A DNA stretch of 64,000 bases from a virus. A program made the translations under genes and the position numbers. The notes below the pieces were generated by a model. That model ran no database searches and was not told the origin of the DNA. It saw only the letters and a list, made by a program, of their open reading frames with translations. Positions 17,220 to 27,900 of this stretch are shown here, one piece after another. Location: the IMG/VR virus record IMGVR_UViG_3300035698_017497, positions 61,757 through 125,756 of that record. One strand, 5' to 3'. Each line of letters starts with the position of its first letter. Position 1 is the first letter of the stretch.

Positions 17220-20126
17220 ATGAAAACCAGCAGAAAAAAACAGATTTATGGAAATCAGTACCAGATGGTATACATTGGCGACACTGATCTCGTTGGTATG
17301 GCTAAATGGTATGGTAACGAATCTTTTGCCAGCTTAGGGAACTCTACTGAGACCGTCATAGGCATGAAGTGTATACTGGATGATGGGTTCACTGGCGATC
17401 CTGGACCCGGAGCTGATATCGTTGCTGCTATAACTCCTGAAATACTATACAATAGAAGTAGTGACGATGAGTACACACTTATAGACAATACTGTCCCGTC
17501 TGTTAAAGTCGTTAAATCTTCCACAGTCTATATGGATATTAATGCTACTGGGTCATATGTAAAAATATACGGTTCAGCAGATGAGTACATACTAATGGAT
17601 GCAGTTAGTGGCCCAACTATAGATACGCATAAGACTGCAACTCAATTTATAAGACTCACGGCTGATTCGGCTGCAAATATTGGAATCACATGTCAGTACA
17701 GTGCTGCGTACAATGTCATCCTTCAGAATAATAGCGGTTTTTCAGAGTTAGAAATAAACGCTGGAACAGGACAAAGGATACTAGTTAGATCAGATAGCGG
17801 GATGCTTATACAACACGTAGCAGAAGCTGTTATAGTTGATAGTAATAAGATAATGTTTATATCTGATTATCCGACAAATACCGAGTCTGTAATTTATAGA
17901 GTGTCGAACGATAGCGGTAGCGGAGTCTTTGAAATTAACTCAACCGATTTTAAGGGTGAGGTTGGCGCTAAGGCTGTAATCTTTGGCAAGGCTTTAAATA
18001 TAGCTTCTATCAACGTGGCGGCATATCCTAATGATGAATATGCCGTTATAGGAATATCAACGGATGGTTTGATTGGATCGTACGGAAATTCCGCGCAAAC
18101 ATCTTCAACATATATAGGTCAGAATACTCGTGTTACCGGAAGTGGTACAACTCCAGTACCGGTGAGAAGAGTAGCTTCAGCTGGTCGTGGTGGAGCTGTA
18201 GTAGTTCTTCATAATACATCTGCTATATATAATTATTTGTATAATTCTGCATCAGATTCTTACGCTGAAATCTTGTCAATGTTTCCACATACTGACGCTG
18301 GAAATACTTCTGGCGGTTACATGAATGCTCACGGGTATGCTACATATAAAATGAATAATAATATGATGGCAGCTTGGTACATGGATGCATTTCCAACTCC
18401 AAAAGTTGCAACTTTTGAAGGTGACTCACTGGTAGTTGGTAGTTTATCGGCAGTAGTAGCAGCATATCCAGAAGATAATGACGGAGCATCCATACAGCTT
18501 CATGACAGTGGGTTTATACAAGCCTTTAATAATCTTAATTTCAACCCTCACGTAAGCATTGGGTACAACACTTACACAGTAGATGCTGGTTATGGAAACT
18601 TTTCATCAGTTAGGCATAACGTTGCGTACTCCGGTGGGTGCGCGCTATTAATGGGAGCGTTTTCTAAGTTTACGTTTAGAGCATATCAAAAAATTGCAGA
18701 TTCATATAAAGATATAGCGACCTTAAGCCCTAACTGGACTGATGACACTCCTGAGTTTTGGCTTGGCAGCTCAGCTACCGGAGCAGCTCGCGTTGGCATT
18801 GAAGCTAGATCTTATTTTGAATTTGACAATACTGCAGGACAGGGACAGGTTTATTTATATATAAGAGACGCTGCAACGACTACAGTATTTTACCCATTAA
18901 ATATTACATCAGGGGTATTTGAAGCAAACAACAATACTACTGTATGGTTTAATACGTTAAATTCCGGAGGGACTATAACTGGCGCGATAAGATGGCACTT
19001 AATGGGTGGAGTTGAGGTAAGGCAAGATTTTAAAGCCCCACTTGCTAGAGTCGGCATTAACGATGAAGATGCTGGTTTTAATTATGGGTCTGCTATAATA
19101 TACGAAAAGGATGACATAGGACTTGGGTTTAGATACACTGATACTAGTGAGTATTACACTAGTCTTTTCGCAATAGAAATAGGAGCAGCTACTGATACTT
19201 CATACTATCAATTTAGACAATTTAAAGATGGCGAAACTGGCCAGGCAGTCAATGGGATGCGTGTAGGAGTTACCACGACTGGAGTAGATATACTGGTAGA
19301 GGGTGCGCAAACATATTTAACCGTGGGAATGGGTGGATCTAATACATACCTTAAGTTTGATGCTACTACTTGTACCTTTAAGGATGGCACTACCACACTG
19401 TTATCTCTTGATGGTAGCGGCAGCCTTGACGTTGTTGGTAATATCGATATGGTGTTCACTAAATATATTGGGTCAGCCAATTCGAAAATTACATTTGACA
19501 ATGGCGAGCTATCATTTAATAATAATATATATCTTACAGCTGCCGTGTCTGCTGATAGGACACTTTATTTCAGCGCAGGTTCATATATAGAGTTTACGGA
19601 TTCAAGTACAATTAAGATTGCAAAATGGCTATCCTTAAATGCTATAAACGCAACTCTTTCCGCCTCATCAACTACTCAGAAGTCTATTGCGGCGTATGGA
19701 GATGACGCACTGCAGTTCTGTGTGAAGGATCCAGATACAACATATAGGGTTGTTGATATTGCCAGAAAGACTGTTAGCGGATACATGAGCAGAGCTATGA
19801 TTGGCGGGACTATGGCTAGCAAGATCATACCGCTTTTAACTGTTCTTGATACTCCTGTAGTTATAAAAAGAATGTCAGTATCAATGGCCTCTAGTGGTGC
19901 TGGGAATGTACCTTTGGCGCTTCGTAGATCAGTCAGCCTTGAAGCTGCAGAGGGAAGTCCTGGTGCAGGCACAGGTTTATCGTCATTTACCCTTACTGCA
20001 TCAACTACTATGGATTCTGACGATACTGTAGATCAGGCTATTGCTATTGATCAAGTTGTATACCTTGAAATCCAGGATACAAGCAATGTGTGCGACCTTG
20101 TGCATGTGGATATTGAATACATTTAA
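17220..20126 (+). CDS. Large tail-fibre-like protein, 968 aa
   Basis: This long beta-rich protein carries repeated short strands with Asp/Asn/Gly turns throughout. The N-terminal region includes GFTGDPGPGADIVAAITPE (residues 57-75), a collagen-like or linker segment often seen near the attachment end of phage fibres. Later repeats such as ADEYILMDAVSG and SDDEYTLIDNT suggest a trimeric fibre shaft. The C-terminus (from about 880) contains GSPGAGTGLSSFTLTAS and ends DLVHVDIEYI, a likely tip. It is the last gene before a strong terminator. Receptor binding is inferred from form and position only. Confidence 0.65.
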   Translation: MKTSRKKQIYGNQYQMVYIGDTDLVGMAKWYGNESFASLGNSTETVIGMKCILDDGFTGDPGPGADIVAAITPEILYNRSSDDEYTLIDNTVPSVKVVKSSTVYMDINATGSYVKIYGSADEYILMDAVSGPTIDTHKTATQFIRLTADSAANIGITCQYSAAYNVILQNNSGFSELEINAGTGQRILVRSDSGMLIQHVAEAVIVDSNKIMFISDYPTNTESVIYRVSNDSGSGVFEINSTDFKGEVGAKAVIFGKALNIASINVAAYPNDEYAVIGISTDGLIGSYGNSAQTSSTYIGQNTRVTGSGTTPVPVRRVASAGRGGAVVVLHNTSAIYNYLYNSASDSYAEILSMFPHTDAGNTSGGYMNAHGYATYKMNNNMMAAWYMDAFPTPKVATFEGDSLVVGSLSAVVAAYPEDNDGASIQLHDSGFIQAFNNLNFNPHVSIGYNTYTVDAGYGNFSSVRHNVAYSGGCALLMGAFSKFTFRAYQKIADSYKDIATLSPNWTDDTPEFWLGSSATGAARVGIEARSYFEFDNTAGQGQVYLYIRDAATTTVFYPLNITSGVFEANNNTTVWFNTLNSGGTITGAIRWHLMGGVEVRQDFKAPLARVGINDEDAGFNYGSAIIYEKDDIGLGFRYTDTSEYYTSLFAIEIGAATDTSYYQFRQFKDGETGQAVNGMRVGVTTTGVDILVEGAQTYLTVGMGGSNTYLKFDATTCTFKDGTTTLLSLDGSGSLDVVGNIDMVFTKYIGSANSKITFDNGELSFNNNIYLTAAVSADRTLYFSAGSYIEFTDSSTIKIAKWLSLNAINATLSASSTTQKSIAAYGDDALQFCVKDPDTTYRVVDIARKTVSGYMSRAMIGGTMASKIIPLLTVLDTPVVIKRMSVSMASSGAGNVPLALRRSVSLEAAEGSPGAGTGLSSFTLTASTTMDSDDTVDQAIAIDQVVYLEIQDTSNVCDLVHVDIEYI

Positions 20127-20153
20127 TCAAATCAACCTTAAATGTTGATACTG

Positions 20154-20189
20154 CCCTCTGAATAATGTATTTTATTCAGAGGGTTTTTT
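20154..20189 (+). terminator. Strong intrinsic terminator
   Basis: A 12-bp perfect stem (CCCTCTGAATAA/TTATTCAGAGGG) with a six-base loop is followed by six T residues, 27 bp after the stop of the fibre-like gene. Confidence 0.95.
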
Positions 20190-20218
20190 ATTACCCTATA
20201 AATGTATTTTTTACAAAA

Positions 20219-20237
20219 ACGAAAGGGCTTTCGTATG
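20219..20237 (+). promoter_or_regulatory. Hairpin overlapping the ribosome-binding site before the 20235 start
   Basis: ACGAAA (20219-20224) can pair with TTTCGT (20229-20234), leaving GGGC as loop. The Shine-Dalgarno sequence GAAAGGG is partly within the stem, and the 3' arm touches the ATG. Such an element could restrain translation, but the stem is only six pairs. The effect is an inference. Confidence 0.35.
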
Positions 20238-20795
20238 AGCGCTAAAGAACTAACAATGAGCAAGCTGCAGGCCATAACGGTCTACGGCACACTTCAAGCT
20301 GCACCTAAGACAGGTGACGTTCAAACCCGTATTGCTATGGCACAGAATGTTAAAGCTATGGAATCTACTGTAATTCCTTACTCCAAAGTTGTTGGCGAAT
20401 GTATAGAACTCGTCAAAGAGCAAAAAGAAGCTATCGATAACAAGTACTGCGCTAAGGATAAAGAAGGTAGCTATACAGTCAAAAGAAATGAACAAAATAT
20501 GGTTAGAGGCTTATCCCTTTCTGGGTTAGCATTCTTCCCAATGTACGAGACCGAAGATCTTGAAAAATACGCATCATATGATGCTGAAGTCATCGCTATT
20601 GGTAAAAAAGAGCAGATCGAAAAGATGACTGAGATGCTAGACGAAAAAGTAACTTTTGTATTGGAGACTTTGAATCCTAATAGTATGGGTACAGAGTTTA
20701 ACAATGTAGATGTTACAATTCTTATAGACCTTCTGAGCGATAACTCCTCTGAAGCATCTGAAAAAAAAGAAACTAAAGAGCCTAACAAGGAGTAG
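20235..20795 (+). CDS. Hypothetical protein, 186 aa, first gene of the second fibre unit
   Basis: The start is placed at the ATG at 20235, because GAAAGGG lies just upstream. An ATG 33 bp earlier lacks a site. The product is helical and charged (MSAKELTMSKLQAITVYG), with a Glu/Lys/Ser-rich tail from about residue 165 that is probably disordered. It does not look like a fibre. A soluble helical protein at the head of a fibre unit could be an assembly chaperone, but no family is recognised. The next gene begins 4 bp later. Confidence 0.65.
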   Translation: MSAKELTMSKLQAITVYGTLQAAPKTGDVQTRIAMAQNVKAMESTVIPYSKVVGECIELVKEQKEAIDNKYCAKDKEGSYTVKRNEQNMVRGLSLSGLAFFPMYETEDLEKYASYDAEVIAIGKKEQIEKMTEMLDEKVTFVLETLNPNSMGTEFNNVDVTILIDLLSDNSSEASEKKETKEPNKE

Positions 20796-20798
20796 CAC

Positions 20799-21356
20799 AT
20801 GCTACAAGTCCAATCTTTTAATCCAGAGGTTGATAAGTATATATCAGTCTCTGGTATTAATATTGTTAATGGAGGGGCCTTCGGGGCTCCTCTAATTACA
20901 GCAACACCGCTCAATATTGACATTCGATTCTATGATCTTACAATAACTGTTCCTGGTGTAAATTATTTTGATGTGTCCGGAATAGATATAGTAAGGAATA
21001 GCGACACTGGAGATTGGTTAATCGACTCCGACGATATCGTTCCTAGCGATTCATTTTGGGTCAACAATCACAAGTACACCGCTACAGTAAAAGAATCGGC
21101 AGTGGTAGAGGGAATGGCTGATTTTATTCTTGGTGAATTTATATGGACAGATAATATTACTGAGCAGGTTTTGATGGAGTTGCCTAGCAGGATAATAATT
21201 AATGACGGAGACCCAATAACTGCTCGCATGGAATGGTATGATTCTGGAAGTGATGATGCTATTTTTATAGCAAAACTTTATAGAGATGGTACCGGAGTTG
21301 TTCCGGCTACAAATCATGGGAACATAACTCATCGCGGGGAAGTATATCATGTATGA
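20799..21356 (+). CDS. Beta-rich virion protein, paralogue A
   Basis: This 185-aa protein is related to its downstream neighbour. Both start with a QSFNPEVDKYISVSGINIV-like strand pair and end with a MEWYDSG...AKLYRDG...ITHRGEVYHV-like segment. An AAGGAG site precedes the ATG, and the 3' end overlaps the next gene by 8 bp. The pair lies before the giant appendage gene and may form an adaptor or collar for it. No known domain is recognised. Confidence 0.65.
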   Translation: MLQVQSFNPEVDKYISVSGINIVNGGAFGAPLITATPLNIDIRFYDLTITVPGVNYFDVSGIDIVRNSDTGDWLIDSDDIVPSDSFWVNNHKYTATVKESAVVEGMADFILGEFIWTDNITEQVLMELPSRIIINDGDPITARMEWYDSGSDDAIFIAKLYRDGTGVVPATNHGNITHRGEVYHV

Positions 21357-21951
21357 GGCACAAGTTGTTAATATAGATTCGCAGAAATACATTGCCGTAA
21401 AAGGCTTAGATGTCATATCTGCACAGTTATCTGATGGAGTTGCCGATGGTCCAGTACCAGATGTTATAAATGTTAACATATATTTATTCAAGACATCTGA
21501 CAATACCGACTCGACATTCGTAACACAGTTGAGAAGGCTTAAATCTGGAGAAGATCTGATATGGTTATTGGACATAAACACATCGTTCAACACTAATCTT
21601 TTACATGCTGGAAGATACACTGCTAAAATAACTGACGCCAGAACTTTAAATGTTAGCGAGACTCAGACAACATACGCAGACGCAGGAACAAAAATGCTTG
21701 ATTTTTGGCTTGACGAATTTGTAGTAGACACATGCAAGCTTGAATCTGTAGTTGCTAGATATGCGTATCAGATAGAAACTTCAGGAGTCAGCAACCTTAT
21801 CATGGCATGGTACGAAACTGACACCTCATTTGGAGCTCCGGGCCTTGTAAAATACTATGCAGTTTTATATAAGGGAAATTTCGGAACAGATAGAGCTAGT
21901 TTAATTTCAGAGGTAACCCATAGAGGCCCTGTAATCAAAGGCAACCCGTAA
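21349..21951 (+). CDS. Beta-rich virion protein, paralogue B
   Basis: This 200-aa protein looks like a diverged duplicate of the upstream gene. The N-terminal QVVNIDSQKYIAVKGLDVI and C-terminal MAWYETD...YAVLYKG...EVTHRG correspond to segments in the same order in the first copy. It overlaps the first copy by 8 bp, and its stop is directly followed by the ATG of the 2,828-aa gene, so the three are likely co-translated. A role as a fibre adaptor is inferred from position only. Confidence 0.65.
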   Translation: MYEAQVVNIDSQKYIAVKGLDVISAQLSDGVADGPVPDVINVNIYLFKTSDNTDSTFVTQLRRLKSGEDLIWLLDINTSFNTNLLHAGRYTAKITDARTLNVSETQTTYADAGTKMLDFWLDEFVVDTCKLESVVARYAYQIETSGVSNLIMAWYETDTSFGAPGLVKYYAVLYKGNFGTDRASLISEVTHRGPVIKGNP

Positions 21952-24900
21952 ATGTTTAAAAATCCTACGTTAAATAATATTTCGATATTACCGATACATA
22001 ATTCAAACTTTTGTTCATTTGAAAATTTATCAGAGCAAATTTATTTTTCGGTAGGTTCCGCTGGTGATATGTTTGACCACTCGGGGAGCGATAATTCACA
22101 TGTGTATGATGGCGTTATATCATTTGACATTAATCAGATACATCAAAGCGTAGGAATTGGCGATAAGATCACCATGGATAATGGCGATATTTATTATATA
22201 AAAGGAATTGTTGATAGCAGGTCATGGAAGGTGGGCGTTGTTGATGGGTCACGCCCAAGCGACAGTACAGACTTATCGGTTGTTTCTGTTGAAAAAGCTT
22301 ATAACGGTATTGGTGACGCCATAGATAGTATAGAGCGTATTATCACCAATGACTTCGCCACAAGCGTAGACCTACAAGACGAGCGCACTATTGTTAATAT
22401 AGCATGCTACGACATAGACGATTCGGTGACAAAGGGAATATCATTCTCGAATCAAATAACTATGGGTGCTGCAGGATACATAAGGATCTTTAATCCTCAT
22501 GTTGAGGGCGTAGAGTGCATAAGAAGCCAGAAGCACAATGGTCACCTTGAGTCTGGGAAATACAATCTAACGTTAAACACCGACAGTGTTGGCGGAACAT
22601 CGATAGGCATAAGTCTTTCTGATTACGCTGAGATTGACGGTATGTATATCATAGACTCTTCTGAAAATTCAGACTATACCATATCGCTCTCATCAGGGTC
22701 CAAAATCTTAAGGAGTTATATTGATGCCACTATTGCCAAAAGCAATGCGTGCCTTAATAGCACCGACGGAACGACTGTTCCGGGAATTGTTGCTTACAAT
22801 ACAATCGATTCATCAAATTATACTGTTGTGCTTAACGACCTTGCTCTTAGCACATCTGATTATTACGAAACTTGGTTTTTAAATAATACAATAATTAATG
22901 CTGTTACAGGAATTAATTGCGGACATGCAGATTCTATTATAGCAAGATGTCTGCTACAGTCATGTTCCACTGCATCCGTGGCTCATGTTGACACGTCAAA
23001 TATCTATGATACCACCACAGGCGACACCACGGTGCCAGCTTCTTTGGGAAACGTTCAGAGCGAGACTATTCCATTCCAAACTGACTATATACTTAATGAC
23101 GTATGCGGAAGCGCTCTTACAGCCACTCCAACTGAGCCATTTGAAGTTGAGTACGCAAATTTAAAAACAGACATATTTGGAAATTTAATGTCGCTGCCAG
23201 GAAGAGGTAGTCACAGGTATGTGTCAAGACGAATATACGGCGTAGGCGAGAGTAGCGCTGATATAAAAACTGGATCACCAACGGTAGACATATCAAGTGG
23301 AGTGCTTACATTCTCTACACCCCAGACACATGCTGATGTTACATCCGGATACATAGTAACATTGAGCGGAGTCGACAATGTAATTCTACATGAGCAGATA
23401 AGTTCAGACTCGTGGCTAGTAGCAAAGCATGGATACGCTGACAAATATGCTCCTGCGGACGGCACCAGCATAACTGTAACATCTATAACTCCGGAAACCA
23501 CTTCGCTATACACGGCTAAGGAAACATATATAGAATTAGTAAATGTACATACTCTTGATATTAGGCTGGTGATTAATTGCGTATCTGGTGTTAGTAACGG
23601 GTTATTGGATTTTTATGGAAGCGCAATAATTCCTGATGTTTATAAGTATAGCCCAGACCAATATAGTGAAATTAGAAAAGATATTGACAGAGAGTTTATC
23701 ATAACTGGAGGATCAAATTACTCTGACATTATTTGGATATCTTCGTTCGCAAATTTAAGGTTTACTAACCTAATCTTTGCTAATTGCAATACAGCGATAA
23801 CCATAACGTCAACACCGAATATTAAAATAACAGGATGTGAATTTAGAGATTGCAATAGTGACGCTATACGCGACTATGGAGCTGTTACAGTCCCATGCGG
23901 AGGGGTGTTAATAGCAAATAATATCATTCGTGATTGTAAGGGATATGCTATCAATATTGTTGATAGTGATTCTCCTGCTGTTAATCCATATAGTAGTTAT
24001 CATATTACGCATAACACTATCGCTAAATGTAAAAATGGAATAAGGATAGCTGTCAAGAATTTGGGTCGTGATAGTTACACTATTATGAATAACATTATAG
24101 TAGACTGTGGCGACAGTGCTATAGATGCTGATATGTCTCCATTAAGCTACGGCGCATACTCTGGGAACTATTCAGATGATGAGTCAATACTTCAGCTTGG
24201 GGAATTGAATAGCGCATTAGAGAATCAAGTCAAGTTTAGCCAAAGAGTAGACACACCCTACGTTGTTGACACAGCGTACGAGGCTACAAATATGTCTGTG
24301 AAGCCAATTTTAAATAAGGAGAAGTTTGATTTTTCTACAGGAATACTTGAAAAAAATAGAAACGATGTAATTTACTGTGCTGGAGCATATGCATTTACTA
24401 TAGAAAATCATAGGTTTATGTCAGTTAGAAAGGATCCTCTTACGGCATCCTACTCGACTGGAGACGTCGAGCTTAAGAATTCGATACTAACATTTGATAC
24501 AACACCGTCTACAGAATTGGTTATAGGCGATAAGGTAACGTTCACAGACGAAGCTGTCTCTGTTTATTTAGCAAGTAAAATCAATGCATATAGTTGGGTT
24601 GTTGTAGATAATACTGGAAACTTATATAGTGCAGACATAGAGCCATCTGGCACAACTACCATCTCAGAGGTATCAGACGATCTTAAAAACGCAATCGATA
24701 CAGATTTCGCTAGCGAATTCGTGTCTCCGGCAAGTCTAGATAGCAAGATTACTATCGCAATAGCATCCTCTTCCGTAGCATACTCACATGACGGTGTAGA
24801 AATACCTGCATTATGGAATACTACTTCTGAAAACAGGCTTGTGATAAAGACTCCGGTAGATACGTTTACTGAATGTAATTCTGCGCATAGGCATGATAAT

Positions 24901-27900
24901 ACTACTGACGCACCATTGGGTGAAATAAGAATAACTAATGGTGAGACTTACGGCATATTAATAGAAGCCAGCTTTGTTGATATTGAAGGCTTGAACATCA
25001 CAAGAGACGCTTCCAACATCAGTGCACTTGAAGGAATAAGGCTTAGCGACACTGCTGCGTATTGTTGCGTAACAAAGAATCTGATACATAACATTACTGA
25101 TGGTATAGTGCAGGAATATAGTGTGTCTACTGTTATGGGCGCTATAATAGATATGAATACCACACTAAGCATAGACGATGAAGCTTTTCAGATATCTGAC
25201 GGGACAGCTGAATTTAATACAGCTATAGATACTGGCGGCAATGCTTACACCTTAAACGCAAAAGCTAAACTGGCCAACTCAACATCTATCAATACTGTTG
25301 GGTATAGCCTGGTGCAGATAGATGATTCTCAGGCGATATCTTGCATTTTTGATGGGACTATAATTGGGTACAGCTCTGGGTATAAACTTCCAGCAATGTA
25401 TAACACAAACTGCATTGAGAGCGTAACTGCAGTTACTCAAAATGCAGATATAAATAATCCTACGACTGGAAAATTTCACAGATACGATTTTGACCATACT
25501 TATGCAGCGACACCAGTTTACAGTAATGAGGCTACAGATATAGCTGGAAATTATATAAAAGAATTTTCCAAAGGTTCTGATCAGCCAGATGAAGATACTA
25601 TTGAGATGCTTTACTCTTACGGATACCAAACAGATTTCCTGTCTGGCGGTAGTTCTAATGGGACAATATCTGGAGGTATTCTTACATTCTCAGACGTTAC
25701 AAATTTTGATGCTGACCCAAGGTTTGGGGCTGGGCATGTTGTAAAAATGTCTGGTGGTGACGAGGTATATTTGCAGCGAAGAGTCAAGCCGTTTTACAAT
25801 ACTCAGTGGGTAGTTAAGGATTTGCATGGAGAAACTCCTGATGATTTATCTATAGAAGCTGTCTCAAGTATTGAATACGCAGTATATTCAGACATCGTAG
25901 CAGCTAACAATGGCAGGGTTTTCGATTCATACCATGCAAATACAGCGCATAGTCTTTCAAGAAAGTTATCTACAGGGCACAGCCAGCCGTTCCATCCTAG
26001 AAATGCAAGGATGGTGGTAATCGCTATAGTTTATCCGTCAGATAAAATCTCTGGAAATTACGGATATCCATTTCAGACTACCGAAGCTGTACTTGGCGCA
26101 GGAAGCATGACTACTAAGGATCATTATTTTAAACTGACGACATCTTATGATTATATATGGATGAGTAATTATAATGTTAGATATCTAAACGATTCTATAG
26201 GTGGAATATATAGCAATAATAATATATTAGGAAATACAGTTACTCCAGCTGACGGAACGGTAGTTAAAGTCGCTGCAGATTACACTGTTGTAGAGGGCTT
26301 AAAGATGATATACAGCTCTATACAAATAGCCAATGCTAGTGAATGCAAAATAGACGGGTGCTTAGTGTACGATACTATATCAGCCACCAACATGCTTGAG
26401 CCATGCATTGCGAATTATTATAGCGGAAGATGGTACCAACATGCCGGCCTTACTCAAAAATTCTATGAAGTTTCCACGATTAGTTCGATTTGGAATACCG
26501 TGTACGGTAATTCTACTAACAACGGTGGCGTTGTGTCGATGGATGTTGACGATGTTTATTATTCAATTATAGACCCTGCCAACACTTCCAATATCGTTGA
26601 GGTGGAAGCTATGCCGACGTCTAGTAATTACAATATAGGTTTTAAGTATTCTGAATCCGTGACTCCGACAACTGCCGAGTTTAATGTTGATTACGTTGAT
26701 GACGAATATGCTAAAATTACATATGATTTTAATACCGTAGACGGAACACCAGTGTCAACGTATAAAGAGATTTTAATAAGGCTAAAGTTTGGTCAGCCGA
26801 TAAGATTAAGATTAGCAGTTAAGGCTGATGCGTATAATGGAAATGGATACTTCTCTCTTGATAAATCTGGATCGTACAATCTTATAGCTCAAATAAAAGT
26901 TAACGGTGAATGGTTTACAATATCTGACGACGCTATACTTGCAATATCCGACAACGACTTCGAGGTGAAGACTACTAATTCAGGATTTAACGAATTCGAC
27001 TTTGCGTCAAATGTTGTAGCGACAACTTTTGTTACTACATTTTTAAAACCTGGAACTACATACAACTTAGGGTCCATGGAGAAAGCCTACATTTCGAGTT
27101 GCTTGGCAATGGCTGGATATTACGGATGCATAATGTCTGGAGGAAGAGATATAGTATACAACTGTACCGCAAAACTCCCTACCGCTAGCGCAGCATTCGT
27201 ATATCATTATAAGGATAAGCTTGTCAACTGCTACGGCGAAGGAATATCTGGATTAAACACATCCTTCTATCCGGCAATTGAATACGAGGCAACTATTCAT
27301 CACTGCATTGCGTCTGACTCGTGGCTTGATTCATACATAGACTCTGATAATACTCTTCAATGTTTTGGTGACTATGTTAATTACAACGCCCTTTACGGTA
27401 ACTTTGTTCATGGGTTTAATCAGCGCGATCAATTTCTAAACTCATCTGGGGTAGATCTTTCTAGAGATCCTGATTACCCAATACAGAGAAGTATTAATGG
27501 AAGCGAGTTCGACGATGGTCGTAATTGGCCTATGGGATCAGTGTCTCAAAATAGGACAAATGCTGTAATAATAAAAGTATCAGTAGGAGACACATCAGAC
27601 GATTTTGGGTCAGGCGGAACGTGTACATTGAAGGTTGCTCCTATAACAGACATCGTTCAACATACCGGGTACACAGCGGTAACTTTTGATACTCCGCAAA
27701 CAGACGTCTTGCTGACTGCAGGGATGAAGGTTGAGATTTCTGGATGGGGCAATACGACCCTGCCGATCTACCTTTCTAAAAAGATAAGCAACACGGTATG
27801 GGAGTGTCATACAGTGTCTGGACTCGGAGATGCCGGAGCTTCTGGAGAATTTTCTGGAACAGTTTTAAGCATAAAACCTATGTACGATAATCTATCAGAC

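Noticed and set aside
21051-21620. 189-aa minus-strand ORF within the fibre region
   Set aside because: It lies wholly opposite two well-supported plus-strand genes with ribosome-binding sites; its composition is that of a shadow frame.
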